From Calliphora vicina (lineage: Eukaryota; Arthropoda; Insecta; Diptera; Calliphoridae): 64,000 nt of DNA. The notes beneath the pieces are model-generated. The model was not told the DNA's origin and did no database searches. It saw only the letters and a list, made by a program, of their open reading frames with translations. Position 1 is the stretch's first letter. Every line of letters begins with the position of its first letter. Below, one piece after another: positions 1 through 10,384 of the stretch. The position numbers and the translations under genes are program-made. The stretch covers positions 26,001,667-26,065,666 of the forward strand of contig NC_088780.1 in NCBI RefSeq assembly GCF_958450345.1, in the 5' to 3' direction.

Positions 1-473
1 TCTAGGCCTACAACCCCCATTAGGTCGCTTTTCAAGTTCTGACAAAAAGTGTTACTTTTTAGAAGAGTGTTATTATCCAGGTGGTATGAGTAATATTATT
101 CTCTTTTATTAATTATACGTATAGGTTTATATCATTTCATTGAAGTCTTTTACATAAAATTATATTTTGTCACTTTAGTAGCTAAAATTTTGTAAATTCC
201 CTTACCCATCTCTGGACTTAAGTTTAAATATGCAACATTTTCTTTTACTTCATTTTCATAACTTTGCTCTCTCCACTCACACACACTGCTGTATGTGTTA
301 GTCAGTCAGTTGGTTATTATTGTACTACATACATACATGCATAAATATATTTTATGTTCATTACATAATGCGAGTGTTTATATGTGGGTCAGGCATTTCA
401 CAACAAAAACCAAATTCATAAAACCTACAGACACATAAACAAATGAACTACTTATATAAGAATATACTTACAT
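1..473. other. Unique-looking AT-rich DNA, no gene
   Basis: I see no coding region, RNA gene or recognisable repeat here, only short purine/pyrimidine runs and simple ACATACATACATGCAT-type sequence near 325-345. It ends where the inverted-terminus nest starting at 476 begins. Confidence 0.5.
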
Positions 474-489
474 TAGGGCTGGTCGATTT

Positions 490-940
490 GTAGGGACGCA
501 AAAAATCGCCCAAGTGACAAGGAAAATCGTATTCTAGGGATCAAAATAAGAAACTTTTCTTAAGAAACCATACCTCTAAAATGAATTCTGATGTTCCTTA
601 TTTTGACCCAAAGGTAAAACTTTCAAAATTTTTACCACCCTACTCCAGTTCTTTTATAACAGCGGATCCAAATATTCTCCAGATTTTCTCAATTTTTCCT
701 TTATTGGAATAACAACAAATGCATGTATCAAATAGAAAAAGAATTGTTTAAAAATAATAACTAAGTTCAAAGTTACATTCATTTGAATTCGGAAAAATTT
801 TAAAAAGGCTATATTTTTTGGGAAAAAAGTACTTTTTTTCTTTTTATCTAACAAAATTTCTAAGAAGAGGTATAAGAAATTTATACTTTTTGAAAAGCTA
901 ACTTTATAGTAAATATTTTAAATGAAAACAAATTTGAAAA
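490..940 (-). repeat. Dispersed repeat A-prime, fragment
   Basis: This is non-coding repeat sequence, including a 'CCTACTCCAG..TTATAACAGCGGATCCAAATAT' block, that recurs in inverse orientation at 2500-2900 and again at 7880-7960, 24770-24960 and 51500-51860. It holds short reading frames rich in Lys and Phe that are by-products of poly-A/T and are not genes. Confidence 0.6.
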
Positions 941-958
941 TTGTTGATAACGCGGGGA

Positions 959-1617
959 CCATATATATATATATATATAAGTTTGTCATTCCGTTTGTAA
1001 TTTCTACATTTTTCATTTCCGACCCTATAAAGTATATATATTCTGGATCCTTATAGATAGCGGAGTCGATTAAGCCATGTCCGTCTGTCTGTCTGTTGAA
1101 ATCAATTTTCTGAAGACCCCAGATATCTTCGGGATCCAAATCTTCAATAATTCTGTCAGACATGCTTTCGAGAATTTTGCTATTTAAAATCCGCAAAATC
1201 GGTCCATAAATAACGGAGATATGAGCAGAAAACCGGGACAACCTCGATTTTTGACCTATTTTTGATCTATATCTGGATTACTAAGTCATTAATATAGACA
1301 ATATGGATATCTAATGATAGATATTCCAAAGTCCATTGCAACGATGTAGATAAGGCTATAGTAATTTGGACCTTCAATGGGTCAAAATCGGGAAAAATAT
1401 TTTTTAATCCGAATTTTTTTTTCATCAACAAATTTTTTTGTCATACATTTAAAAAAAAAAAAAAATTAAAAAAAATTTGTAAAAAAAAATTTAAAAAGCA
1501 ATTAAAAAAAAAATTAAATTTTGTTTACCTAAAAATATTTAAACAAATTTATTTTAAAGTATAATTTGGTGAAGGGTATATAAGATTCGGCACAGCCGAA
1601 TATAGCTCTCTTACTTG
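959..1617 (-). mobile_element. Family C dispersed repeat, copy 1
   Basis: Read on the minus strand it starts AACAAGTAAGAGAGCTATA, then a TTCGGCTGTGCCGAA palindrome and TATATACCCTTCACC. It continues through a CAGACAGACGGACATGG tract and a block ending in TTTATAGGGTCGGAAATG. The same order occurs at 22774-23455. The end that normally carries a GGTGAAGGGTATAA hairpin is replaced here by a (TA)n run at 959-979. The reading frame through it resembles the one at 23159 only because the DNA is repeated. The family is non-coding and its class is uncertain; it resembles the microsatellite-carrying mini-me or Helitron-like repeats known in flies. Confidence 0.65.
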
Positions 1618-1639
1618 TTTTATATAAAATTAAATTTTA

Positions 1640-1885
1640 GGGCAAAAAATTCTCAAATCACATATTTGATATCAAAATATAGTAACTGATTTTAGATGGC
1701 CAAATATCTTCTTAATTATTTTGTAAAGGGTTCCGATAACCTCGCTGCTGGTATGGATATAATAGCCAAAAAACTAAAAATTCGCATTTTTTGGGATTTT
1801 TCGGGGTTATCGGAACCCTTTACAAAATAATTAAGAAGATTTACTATATTTTGATATCAAATATGTGATTTGAGAATTTTTTGTT
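1640..1885. repeat. Large imperfect palindrome in A-prime repeat
   Basis: The arm 1653-1743 (..ATCACATATTTGATATC..GGTTCCGATAACC) is repeated inverted at 1804-1875 (GGTTATCGGAACCC..GATATCAAATATGTGATTTG). About 20 bp of the left arm are missing from the right. The centre is a spacer of roughly 60 bp. Other copies of the repeat (20750-20860, 51380-51460) carry only one arm, so this is an inverted duplication or a pair of head-to-head copies. Confidence 0.75.
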
Positions 1886-2267
1886 AATAGTTTTTTTAGC
1901 AATAGTTATTAAACTTTTTCGAAAAAAGTTCGAAAAAATGTTAATTTTTAATTGTTAATTAAAAATTGTATCGGTTTATATTTTTGCATGCCATTTGTTT
2001 ATGGGCACCAAAAGGCAACTCGTTTTGATATATATTTTAGATAATAAGTTAAGCTTTAATTATATGTTAAAACTAGATCGGCGCCAATAGTTAAAGTCCT
2101 AGTTGCGAAGATTTGCCAAAAAAAATATTATATATTTTAAATGAATAAATTTCAAATCTGCTAACAACATATACAAAACTCATTACATAGATAGAATCTG
2201 GACAAGATACCCTTTCTAACAAGGTATAACAATCCTAAAAAAATAATTATAAATATTAAAAATATGC

Positions 2268-2482
2268 CCTTGAATATGGTATAATTTGAACTCCCCAAAT
2301 CTTTAATGTCGAAAGTAATGTGTTCTGTCGCCATTTTCGAATACTTCTGTTGTCATAATGACTTAATTTCTGCAAATAATTATTGCTTAATATCTTAACT
2401 TTACTGTAGAACTTGTCTTATGGTTAATTTCAATCATTTTCAAAAATCAATTATGAGATGCATTCACCTTAATCCACTGTGC
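2268..2482 (+). repeat. Dispersed repeat H, copy 1
   Basis: The block AACTCCCCAAATCTTTAA..TTCTGTCGCCATTTT..GAGATGCATTCACC is also present at 17140-17995, where another element interrupts it. It ends at CCACTGTG, a terminal word shared with several families in the window. I see no coding sequence. Confidence 0.6.
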
Positions 2483-3008
2483 CTCGGTATCAATAATTTT
2501 CAATTTTTTTTTCATTTAAAATATTTGATGAAAAGTTAGCTTTTCAAAAAGTATAAATTCCTCCTATAAATCCTTTTAGAATTTTTTTGCGATAACTTAA
2601 AAAAAAAAAGTACTATTTTCCCAAAAAATTAGCGAAAAATCGCATTTTTAAAATTTTTTAAATTATAATGTATATAACTTTGGACTTAGTCATTGTTTTT
2701 AAACAGTTCTTTTTCTATTTGATACATACATGTGTTCTTACTTTAATAAAGAAAAATTGAGGAAAATCGGGATATATTTGGATCCGCTGTTATCAAACTA
2801 CTGGAGTAGGGTGGGTAAAAATGTTGAAAATTTAATTTTCAAATATCTCCTAACGAAGAAATAGGATCGTTTTAAAAATTTAACATACCCGAGGTGTCCT
2901 ACTTTTAGGACCCTTGGTCGCGCCCTTGGTGGGCCCATGAGGACCAAGTTCAAAGTTCATTCAAATCGGACTTACTGTTTAGAAGTTACATATTTAGTTA
3001 CTCTATTT
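2483..3008 (+). repeat. Dispersed repeat A-prime, fragment
   Basis: This matches 51520-52150 in the same orientation, including 'CCTCGGTA', 'TCATTTAAAATATTTGATG', 'AACTACTGGAGTAGGGTGGG' and 'GTGTCCTACTTTTAGGACCC', and matches 7600-7960 in reverse. It is non-coding. Confidence 0.6.
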
Positions 3009-3739
3009 ATACCCTACACCACCATAGTGGGGAGTGTAAATGCGTTTGTGCAGATGTTTGTAACGCCCAAAAATATTAGTCTAACACCCACCTTAAAGTA
3101 TACCGATCGACTTAGAGTCTATTAAACGATGTCCGTCCGTCCGTCTGGTCGGCTGGCTGGCTGTCCATGTAAACCTTGTGCGCAGAGTACAGGTCGCAAT
3201 TTTGTAGATATTTCGATGAAATTTGGTACACAATATTTTTTCGGCTCAAGGACCAAGCCTATTGAAACTGACTGAAATCGGTCCATTATTTCACCTAGCC
3301 CCCATACAAATGTCCTCCCGAAATTGGACTTTATCGGTCATAAATGTTTAATTTATACATATATCTCCACAAATTCCGCTCCAAATAAGTTTTATATACA
3401 CAAAATTCATGTCACCAAATTTTGTTACGATCGGTCCATAATTAGTCATAGCTGCCATATAGACCCGCTTCCGAAAATCACTTTAACGTGCATAAATCGC
3501 TTAAAAATGTTGGTAAACACACAAAATTCAACATAGTAAACTTTAATATAGACATAAATCACACGACCTAATTTCATGGTGATGGGTCCATAATTGGTCA
3601 TAGCCCCCATATAAGGCCCACTTCCGAAAATCACTCAAAAATATAAATTATTGAAATTTTAAAAGAAAAATGTTTTTGCTCTTTTACTTAGTGTAGGGTA
3701 TTATATGGTCGGGCTTGATCGACCATACTTTCTTACTTG
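3009..3739 (+). mobile_element. Family B dispersed repeat, copy 1
   Basis: It starts with the imperfect hairpin ATACCCTACACCACC..GGTGGGGA and continues through GTCCGTCCGTCCGTC and repeated 'CCCATATAGACCCGCTTCCGAAAATC' type blocks. It ends with the palindrome GGTCGGGCTTGATCGACC and CTTTCTTACTTG. Two near full-length relatives lie at 17327-17960 (reverse) and 60359-61091. The boundary is supported by an empty site for the 17327 copy. It is non-coding. Confidence 0.75.
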
Positions 3740-4015
3740 TTTTTCTATACCACTGTGCGATGTATATAAGGCTATATTAAGTTTGACCTACAATTGGTCG
3801 AATTTTTTTTCCACCAAAAAAAAATTTTTTTGTTATAAATTTTTTTTCAATAAAATTTTGAAAAAAAAATGGAAAAAAACTTTTTTAAAAAATTAAAAAA
3901 AAAAATTTTGAAAAAAAATTTAAATTTTGTTTACCTTAAAATATTTCGAAATTTAATTTTAAAGTATAAAAGGTATATAAGATTCGGCACATCCGAATAT
4001 AGCTTTCTCACTTGG
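3740..4015 (-). repeat. A-prime terminus plus family C fragment
   Basis: TTTTTCTATACCACTGTG (3740-3756) matches the right terminus of the A-prime repeat at 52170-52187. It is followed by a degenerate minus-strand family C start, whose GGTATATAAGATTCGGCAC..CTTTCTCACTTG matches 1575-1617. The poly-A/T runs between them carry short meaningless frames. Confidence 0.55.
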
Positions 4016-4175
4016 TTTTTTAATTTTATTTTCAACATTTTTTTGTTTTACACTTTGATCCAAAGCAGGAAACTTTAAATAAAAGGTGCAACCTCTAAGT
4101 GTTATTTGATTTTGATCAAACTTTTAGCATTTGGCTTTTTTGATATATAAAAATATCAAAATAAGGGCCGCCCTA

Positions 4176-5553
4176 ATATATACATATGTAAGTATATGAG
4201 TATGCAACCTAAAAAGGTTTTTTGTTGTTATTTTAGTAGCTGTGTAGTTGTAGTTGTTTTTGCAGTTGTTGTTATTTTGACTTCATAACTGATGAAAGTA
4301 CATATTAACTTCTTAATACTTTGTATATTAGTAAATGTTGCCTTCTTAATACACACATGCTTGCTTCTACATATACCAATGTATACTAACTTATGTTTGT
4401 ATATATTAATGTTTAAAGGTTTATAAACTTAACTTGTTTTACACAACATATTATTTATCAGACACATACATCTAAACCTATATGTAAAAACATACACAAT
4501 ACAATGAAACTTTATAAAAAGGGTGAAAATGTCCGATATGTCTGATTTTTCAAAGAAAAAAATTAAAAATTATGTTGTTATTTAATTTTTTTTTGAGGAA
4601 CTACTTTGTCAATGTCATTTCCTGTAGATGACATGAAATTATTTCGTTTGAAAGAAATATAATTAAAAAATAAATTATAAAAAATTTAATAAAACACTTT
4701 CAATTAAATGGGAATATTAAAAGAGTAAAAGTAAAGCTTTCACTTTGGGGAGGGCAGCGACATAGAACTGGTCTAATGATTAGTTACTTAAGAATAAGGA
4801 ACGGTTCTAGTTTAAACATTTTATATGAATCACAAACTAACCTTGGTTTGTTTTATGATTTTTCCCAAAAAGTTTTGGGTTTAAAAAAATGAAATTTTTT
4901 TTTTAGTTTTTTGAAATTATATTTTTTTCTTAAAATAAAAGGTACCATTTGAAAAGGCTGTCCAACTTTTCATAAAATTTTTTATAATTTTATTGATATT
5001 GCTCTTTTTGCAAATTTGCCTAATTAAGCTAGTGCGTATGCGTAATATTTAATACGACTATAAATGAAAATATTAATCATATGCCTAACAAATCATATGT
5101 TCAAACTTTAACCAACTATCGAAAAGGGTCAAAGGCGTACCGTTTGAATAAATAAATTAAAATTATTCAAATTCCATGCCTGAACATTTGCCTAAAAATC
5201 CGCAGAAAAAAATGATTCAATTCGGTAGAACCAAGATAAACCCCTATTAGTATATTTTAGCCGTTTTTTATTTGAAAGCTATTTCTGTTGAGATGCCTTT
5301 CAACATTTTCTCGATTTACAAATGAAAAATCGATTATTTGTGGATTTTTAAAAGAAATTGCTTTGAGACTTCTTCATATGATTGCTTTATTTATTGTTTA
5401 ACCTACAGGAAAAAAATTTAAATGAAATCGGTTATAAATTATTTTTGATTAGCCAAACTTTAAAAATTGATAGCGGCCATATTGTTGAAGCTACATCTGT
5501 CAAATTGGCAGTCATTTATTCAATTTGTTTTGCCAAATCACCATGGTTGAATG
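4176..5553. other. AT-rich DNA with no gene
   Basis: No coding region, no RNA gene and no repeat shared with the rest of the window was recognised. Scattered poly-T and poly-A runs and an (ACAT)-rich stretch near 4310-4500 are the only structure. Confidence 0.5.
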
Positions 5554-6020
5554 CACAGTGGGCAGAATCAAAATTTTTTGTGGAAATATATCTGCCATTT
5601 CCAAACGGCTAGTCGGATCGGGATAAAATTTGACATGGGAGTAGTAAAGGAGTATTCGAGTTTAAGTTATTAAAATGTAAAATTTTTAAATACGTGCCAT
5701 TTTTTTGTTTTCCATCCGATTAGAACGATTTTTATTTTTTGGGAAAGCGCTCAGCTAGGTCTTGAAAAAACATATTTATCTCTTACAATTTTAAACATTT
5801 AATTTAAAAAATGTTGCCATACCTTGGTCAGCTGTTTTTTTAAATATATGGCGTACTTTTGGACCGAATGGACTCGAATTTCTTTTCTTAGTTAGGCAAT
5901 AAAATTACCGATAATATACAAAAAATTTCAGAGCAATATAAATTATGGATCCAAAACTAAACGATTTTCGTATCGATTTTTGCTGTTTTTTAACTCTATT
6001 TTTATTAAAAAAAACATTCT

Positions 6021-6547
6021 TTAACCCAAATATGCCGATTGCTTGAGCTTGATCATTTTAAAATTAATTTTATATTATTTTGGAAGCAAATGAGAAATAA
6101 AAAAACATTGCATTTGAGTTTTTTAAAAATTTATTGAAAAAAGTGTTTTTTTAAGTCGACCAATATAGAGGACATTGGGGTCACAACAACAAAACTAAAA
6201 CGCAATAATGAAACATTCATGCAAATAACAATGAAGCTACCCTTCATAACTATAAATTCCAAAAAAATATAGTATTTATTCACTTGTAAATGTACAAAAT
6301 TTTACTTTACGTACAAACGAGATATGTCCATAATGACTGAATATGGGCATTATGAAAATATCACAAATTAAAAATTCAATAACTCAAAAATAGTAGCAAA
6401 AAATAATGCGATCACACAATCTCCCATGAGGTAGTGGTGAGTACTAAGTATGTGAACAAAAAAAAATTATATTTTGATAAACGTGACGTATCCTGTAAAC
6501 AAGAACTACATGTACTACATATAGTACAGTCGGCATATCTGGGTTAA
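6021..6547. mobile_element. piggyBac-type MITE, TTAA target site
   Basis: The borders are TTAA|CCCAAATATGCCGATTG and CAGTCGGCATATCTGGG|TTAA. The TTAA duplications are 6021-6024 and 6544-6547. The inverted termini start CCCA and match at 16 of 18 positions. TTAA target plus a CCC start is the hallmark of the piggyBac superfamily. The 519-bp interior has no transposase remnant. It landed inside the left target-site duplication of the retroposon at 6554-7187, so it is the younger insertion. Confidence 0.85.
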
Positions 6548-6664
6548 GACTATTTTTTTTCTCTATTACCCCACTTGGGGGCATTTGGCTTCCACAAAAC
6601 ATCTCCATCTTATACGAATTGTTGAAGAAGTAGTTGTATTTCCCACTGTCCTTCCTAATTATTG

Positions 6665-6900
6665 GAGTATCGTGCGTCTCCATGTACGATGTTGCCATTA
6701 AATCCATTGTTATTGTTTGTATCAGTTTAAACGGTTGTTGTTCAAGCTAAGTAGATGATTGGTCTGCTGTAGCGGGTTTTCGGATACATGTATGATGTTG
6801 CCATAAGGATTCAATCGATTGTTATTATTGCCTTGTGTCAGTTTCGTTAATCGGTTGTTGATCCAGCTAAGTAGATGATTGGTCTGCTGTAGCTGGTCTA
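6665..6900 (-). repeat. Tandem duplication inside the retroposon body
   Basis: The block CTAAGTAGATGATTGGTCTG (preceded by CGGTTGTTG) occurs at 6730-6771 and again at 6852-6893. The 'ATG.ATGTTGCCAT' sequence upstream of it is also repeated. The period is about 110-120 bp. Confidence 0.8.
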
Positions 6901-7117
6901 GGATAATGGTGCCTCTGTGTATTTGGTGTAGTGGTGGGGAACCTTGCTGATCTTTGATTCCTACCTTTTTCTCCCAGGGCGTGGCGGGCTGCCTGACCTT
7001 TTCCATGATGTTATCCACTTTTCCAAGTGGAGGAGTGGTCAGGGGGCTTCTTAGATGGATGGTTTAGAGAGAAGTTAATTTTAAAAAATCGAAAACCATG
7101 ATTTCAATTTTTCGTCC

Positions 7118-7187
7118 TCTGCCGGATCGAACCTGGGGTGCTTGGTTTTGTAGGCAAGCACTTTAACCACTACACCATGCCGCCACC
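7118..7187 (-). promoter_or_regulatory. tRNA-like head with Pol III box A and box B
   Basis: Minus strand: box A TGGTGTAGTGG at 7167-7177 and box B GGTTCGATCC at 7124-7133, 33 bp apart. An anticodon-arm-like stem (GCTTG/CAAGC) lies between them. The acceptor stem does not close and the anticodon loop is too long, so it is a tRNA-derived promoter rather than a tRNA gene. The short, GC-richer sequence stands out from its AT-rich surroundings. Confidence 0.8.
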
Positions 7188-7981
7188 TCTTTAAGACTAT
7201 ATAACAATTTTATGTTTTCCTGTAAGGTATCTTTACGGAGAACCTTTTTGGTATAAAAAATGTGCTATTTTTTGAATATGTCGGCCCTATGCCCTTCGGA
7301 ATTTGACCTATTTTTTTTATCAAAATTCCAAATTTAAACCACATGTTCCAAAATCCCAAAGCTGGAATCAGAAAACGGAAAGCAGCTTTGGAAACCTTGA
7401 TGTGTTCCCTATTTATCCACAAAGTATTTTCCCAGCTTCAAAGGAAATGTAAACCTTATGGGCAAAATTGTAAAATTTTGAATTTTCGGTTCAATTTTTA
7501 GGAATTGCGGGATTGCCTTTGACCTTTTGACAAGTATTTTTTACACTTTATTATTTAGAATGACAAATTTACAAAAATCGTTGAAAATTTCATTGAGTTT
7601 GGTAAATAAATCTGTAACTTCTAAACGGCTAGTCTGATTTAAATTTCACATGCGCAAAGAGGAAATATTGTTGAGTTTATGTTTTGAATTTGGATCTCAT
7701 GGGCCCACTAGGTGCACGGCCAGGTGTCCCCAAAGTAGCACACCTAGGGTATATTAAATTTTTACAATGATCCTATTTCTTCGTTAGTGTTCCAATTTCA
7801 AAAAAATACAGATTCGTTGAGCACTACAAAAACTTATCAATTATCTCCTATAGTTTAGGAGATATACGCATTTAAAAATTAAATTTTCTAAATTTTGACC
7901 CATCCTACTCCAGGTTTTAGATAACATGGGATCCAAATATTTCCCGATTTTCTCCATTTTGGACTAACAATAAATGTATAT

Positions 7982-8579
7982 TGTTACGAAATTGTACTTG
8001 AATTCAAATATAACGATTTTAAGGGCTGTTTTAAAAGTAGCCTAATGCTTTCAAATAACAGTGCTGTAATAGCAAACTGTAACATATCTGTGGGAATTAT
8101 TAACATTGAATAAAAGCTTTCAGTTGACCATTGATCGAAAGTTGGCAACGCTGTTTGCTGCGACCGTATATTCGAATTCGAATATTCAGTTAAAGAACAT
8201 TGTAGAAAGTACACCACAAATGGCGTATGTATTAGAAACCTCTAGACAGTTGAAGAGAAATCTAGAGTGTAGATGGCAGTGTTATAATAAAGTTTATCAG
8301 AGACGCTATTTGAATAAACATCCACTGAGTGCCCTAAAGATTGCTGTGTTTTTCAAGTGAATTCGTGTACATTATAATGTGTGTCTGTATTTCTGAGAAT
8401 TTATAAACGTGTATAAAATAAAACATTGAGTGACTATTTAATTCTGTTGTTGTACATTTTTAAATGAATAAAGAGTTCTTACAATTTTCAAACTACTAAA
8501 CGGCTTTTATTTGCAATCAAAAGTATCCGGTTTATTTAAAGGAAATAAACCAACGTTTTGAAAAGGTTAAAACGAAACA
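7982..8579 (+). mobile_element. Solo LTR, TSD ATAT
   Basis: It starts TGTTACGAAATTG and ends AACGAAACA (an eroded CGTAACA). It is flanked by ATAT at 7978-7981 and 8580-8583, and the flanks rejoin into continuous A-prime repeat. A second copy lies on the minus strand at 33296-36338. The end motif TGTTACG...CGTAACA and the 4-bp TSD fit an LTR of the Ty3/gypsy type. AATAAA-like sequence near 8415 could be the polyadenylation region. No internal region, primer site or gag/pol is attached, so it is a recombination-derived solo LTR. The open frame at 8106-8360 lies inside the LTR and is not a gene. Confidence 0.85.
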
Positions 8580-8645
8580 ATATGTTTGATATCAAAAGAA
8601 TTGTTTAAATTCTTATTTCCAATATATACTGATTCTGCCCCAGAG

Positions 8646-10384
8646 CTTATTGTACGAATGAGTATTGCAGAAATTCTGTTTGAATTGAACTGAGTGTCTC
8701 ATTTAAGAATATTTCTTAAATACAAAATAACAACATTAATTAATATTGATATTAAGAAGACTGCATAGTTGTTGTTATAAAAATTGTGCTCTTTTTAAAA
8801 ACTTAATGGTTGTTTAACTTAAAGGAATATGTATATGTACCATTTAATCCTCTTAAAAATGCCTCATTTAACATTTACCATAAAATCTAGACCTGTCTGC
8901 TGGTTATTGTGAATGTTAGGCTTCATTGACTTTATGCCTTTACTTGTTAATAATTAAATTAGTTTAGTAAAAAGCACACAACCTAAAATTAAACAAAAAG
9001 TTAGGGTAAATATTTAAAATTTGAAAATTTTGTTTAAACAAAGCATATTTTACGCATACGTACACTTTTACCAAAAAAAGATTAAAGAATATAAAACTTA
9101 TTTGTGCATTCATGCACTAGTTTGAAAAAGGGAGTTGCTATAATTGGTGTTTCTTTTAATGGGGAGTGTAAGAAATATAATGTCACTTTAGTGGTCACTT
9201 TACTTAAAACATAGTTTAGTGGCATCTATTGGCATTTTGCTAAACAATTATATTTTTCGAAGTCATCGTTTATGAGGTTTAAACTTTATAGGTACTACAG
9301 AGCTCGGTTACTTTTATTGATGGAACTCTTAAACTTACAAAAAATTCTTTTTTTTTAATAAATTTTTTACTAAAAACACCCTTTATTTAACATTTAACTC
9401 ATTCAGTGCTAAAACTTGTAGACAAAAAGAGGGAGAAATAAATGAAACTAAAATAAAAACGAAATGAGAATTAACGCTTGCGGTAGTTCGAATGTGTGCA
9501 AGAACCAAACATGTTCTTCATTTTGTGTTTTTTTTTCATTTTACCATTTTTTGGTAATTACAACAACTAAAATTTACAGACAGACAAGCATGTACAATCA
9601 AAAAATTATGATGAACAAAGAATAAACCGAATTTTGCTCATATACACAAACAAACAAACAAATAATATTTTCTACATATGTGCATTTTATGAAACTCAAA
9701 AGTTATAGTATGTATGATGAGTATTTGTAACATTTTGCATTTGTATTTGAATGAAAATATATTTCAGTCAGTTGAAGTTTTAGTATTAAAAAGAAAACAA
9801 AATATAAAATTAAACAATTTAAAAAACAAAAGTTGTTGCAAAAGCTGCTGCTGCTGTAGTTTTTGTAGCATTTAAAACATGCTTACAAATACACATCATC
9901 ATAAAAGTATGCAACTCTAACACTATAAATATCATCAGCCTGAATGTATACTACAATTTACTGTACTTGTTCTAGTGCAAGAGCATTTTCCCTTGTTGGC
10001 TGTTTGTTGTGTGTTGTTGGTTTTTTTTTTTTTTTCTCTTTTTGAATATTTTTACGAAACACTGCAGTTAAGGAAATTATGGCAGGAGGAGTATTGTTTG
10101 AGGCCATAACAAAAAAAAAAAAAAATGAGAATTACTAGTATTTTTTTCTTTATCTCATTTCATTTCTTTAACTAGTTTCATTAAAAGTACTGAAAGACAG
10201 TAAGTAATGTTTGGTGTTAAAGTTATGGCGTAAAACTGCAACTAATGAAACCAGCTAAAGTTTTGTGAAAGAGAAGAAAGTGTTTAAATTAGCATCTGAA
10301 TAAATTCGGCTTCCACAATTTAAATAGAATTATCAGAAAGCCTTACAATAGTTGAATGATTTGTTCTATTTAAGACTGCATCAA
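8646..10384. other. AT-rich unique DNA, no gene
   Basis: No gene or shared repeat was recognised. It contains simple sequence: AAACAAACAAACAAA near 9645, a CTGCTGCTGCTG run at 9847, a poly-T at 10020 and a poly-A at 10110. Unique-looking sequence of this kind is typical of long introns or intergenic DNA in flies. Confidence 0.5.

Larger units (their letters stand above)
476..4173. mobile_element. Composite repeat nest 1, inverted TAGGG/CCCTA termini
   Basis: The left end reads TA|GGGCTGGTCG and the right end AAAATAAGGGCCGCCC|TA. These are inverted matches to the ends of three other nests in this window, whose consensus terminus is GGGTGGTCCTTATTTTG. Each is flanked by TA, so a TA target-site duplication is inferred. 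About 100 bp inside the right end, the words 'AACCTCTAA...TTTAGCATTTG' recur at the same place in the nests ending at 41581 and 53268. The interior is filled by other repeat families, listed separately. No transposase remains. It is probably an old non-autonomous DNA transposon that served as a landing pad. Confidence 0.5.
6554..7187 (-). mobile_element. tRNA-headed, SINE-like retroposon with 13-bp TSD
   Basis: On the minus strand the element begins at 7187 with a tRNA-like head and ends at 6554 in a short A-run (GAGAAAAAAA). The flanking duplication TCTTTAAGACTAT is intact at 7188-7200. On the other side it is split by the piggyBac MITE (6018-6024 plus 6548-6553). Removing both insertions restores the family A sequence seen at 18950-19000. 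The 634-bp body is long for a SINE. It contains an internal duplication of about 115 bp (6665-6900) and short open frames, including one starting MDNIMEKVRQPATPWEKK, which I do not recognise. A tRNA head, an A-tail and a long TSD together indicate LINE-mediated retroposition. Confidence 0.8.
5554..8645. mobile_element. Family A repeat, copy 1, interrupted three times
   Basis: The left terminus is CACAGTGGGCAGAATC. The right end has the matching but eroded GATTCTGCCCCAGAG (8625-8640). The body matches the better preserved copy 18193-19555 in reverse order, for example the 'AACGGAGAACCTTTTTGGTATAAAAAATGTG' region at 7230. It is interrupted by a piggyBac-type MITE, a tRNA-headed retroposon and a solo LTR. 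After about 7595 it switches to A-prime sequence, so it is chimeric. It is non-coding. Confidence 0.65.

Noticed and set aside
918..1241. Reading frame similar to one at 23159-23341, looking like a conserved protein
   Set aside because: The similarity comes from DNA copies of family C, spans a GACA microsatellite, and stops differ between copies.
3446..3634. Related short frames in three places (3446, 17432, 60799)
   Set aside because: They follow family B repeat DNA; no codon bias, and stops and starts are not conserved.
7118..7187. A true tRNA gene
   Set aside because: Box A and B are good, but the acceptor stem does not pair, the anticodon loop is too long and the sequence continues into a retroposon body.
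8106..8360. 84-codon open frame
   Set aside because: It lies entirely within a solo LTR, and the second LTR copy does not keep it open.
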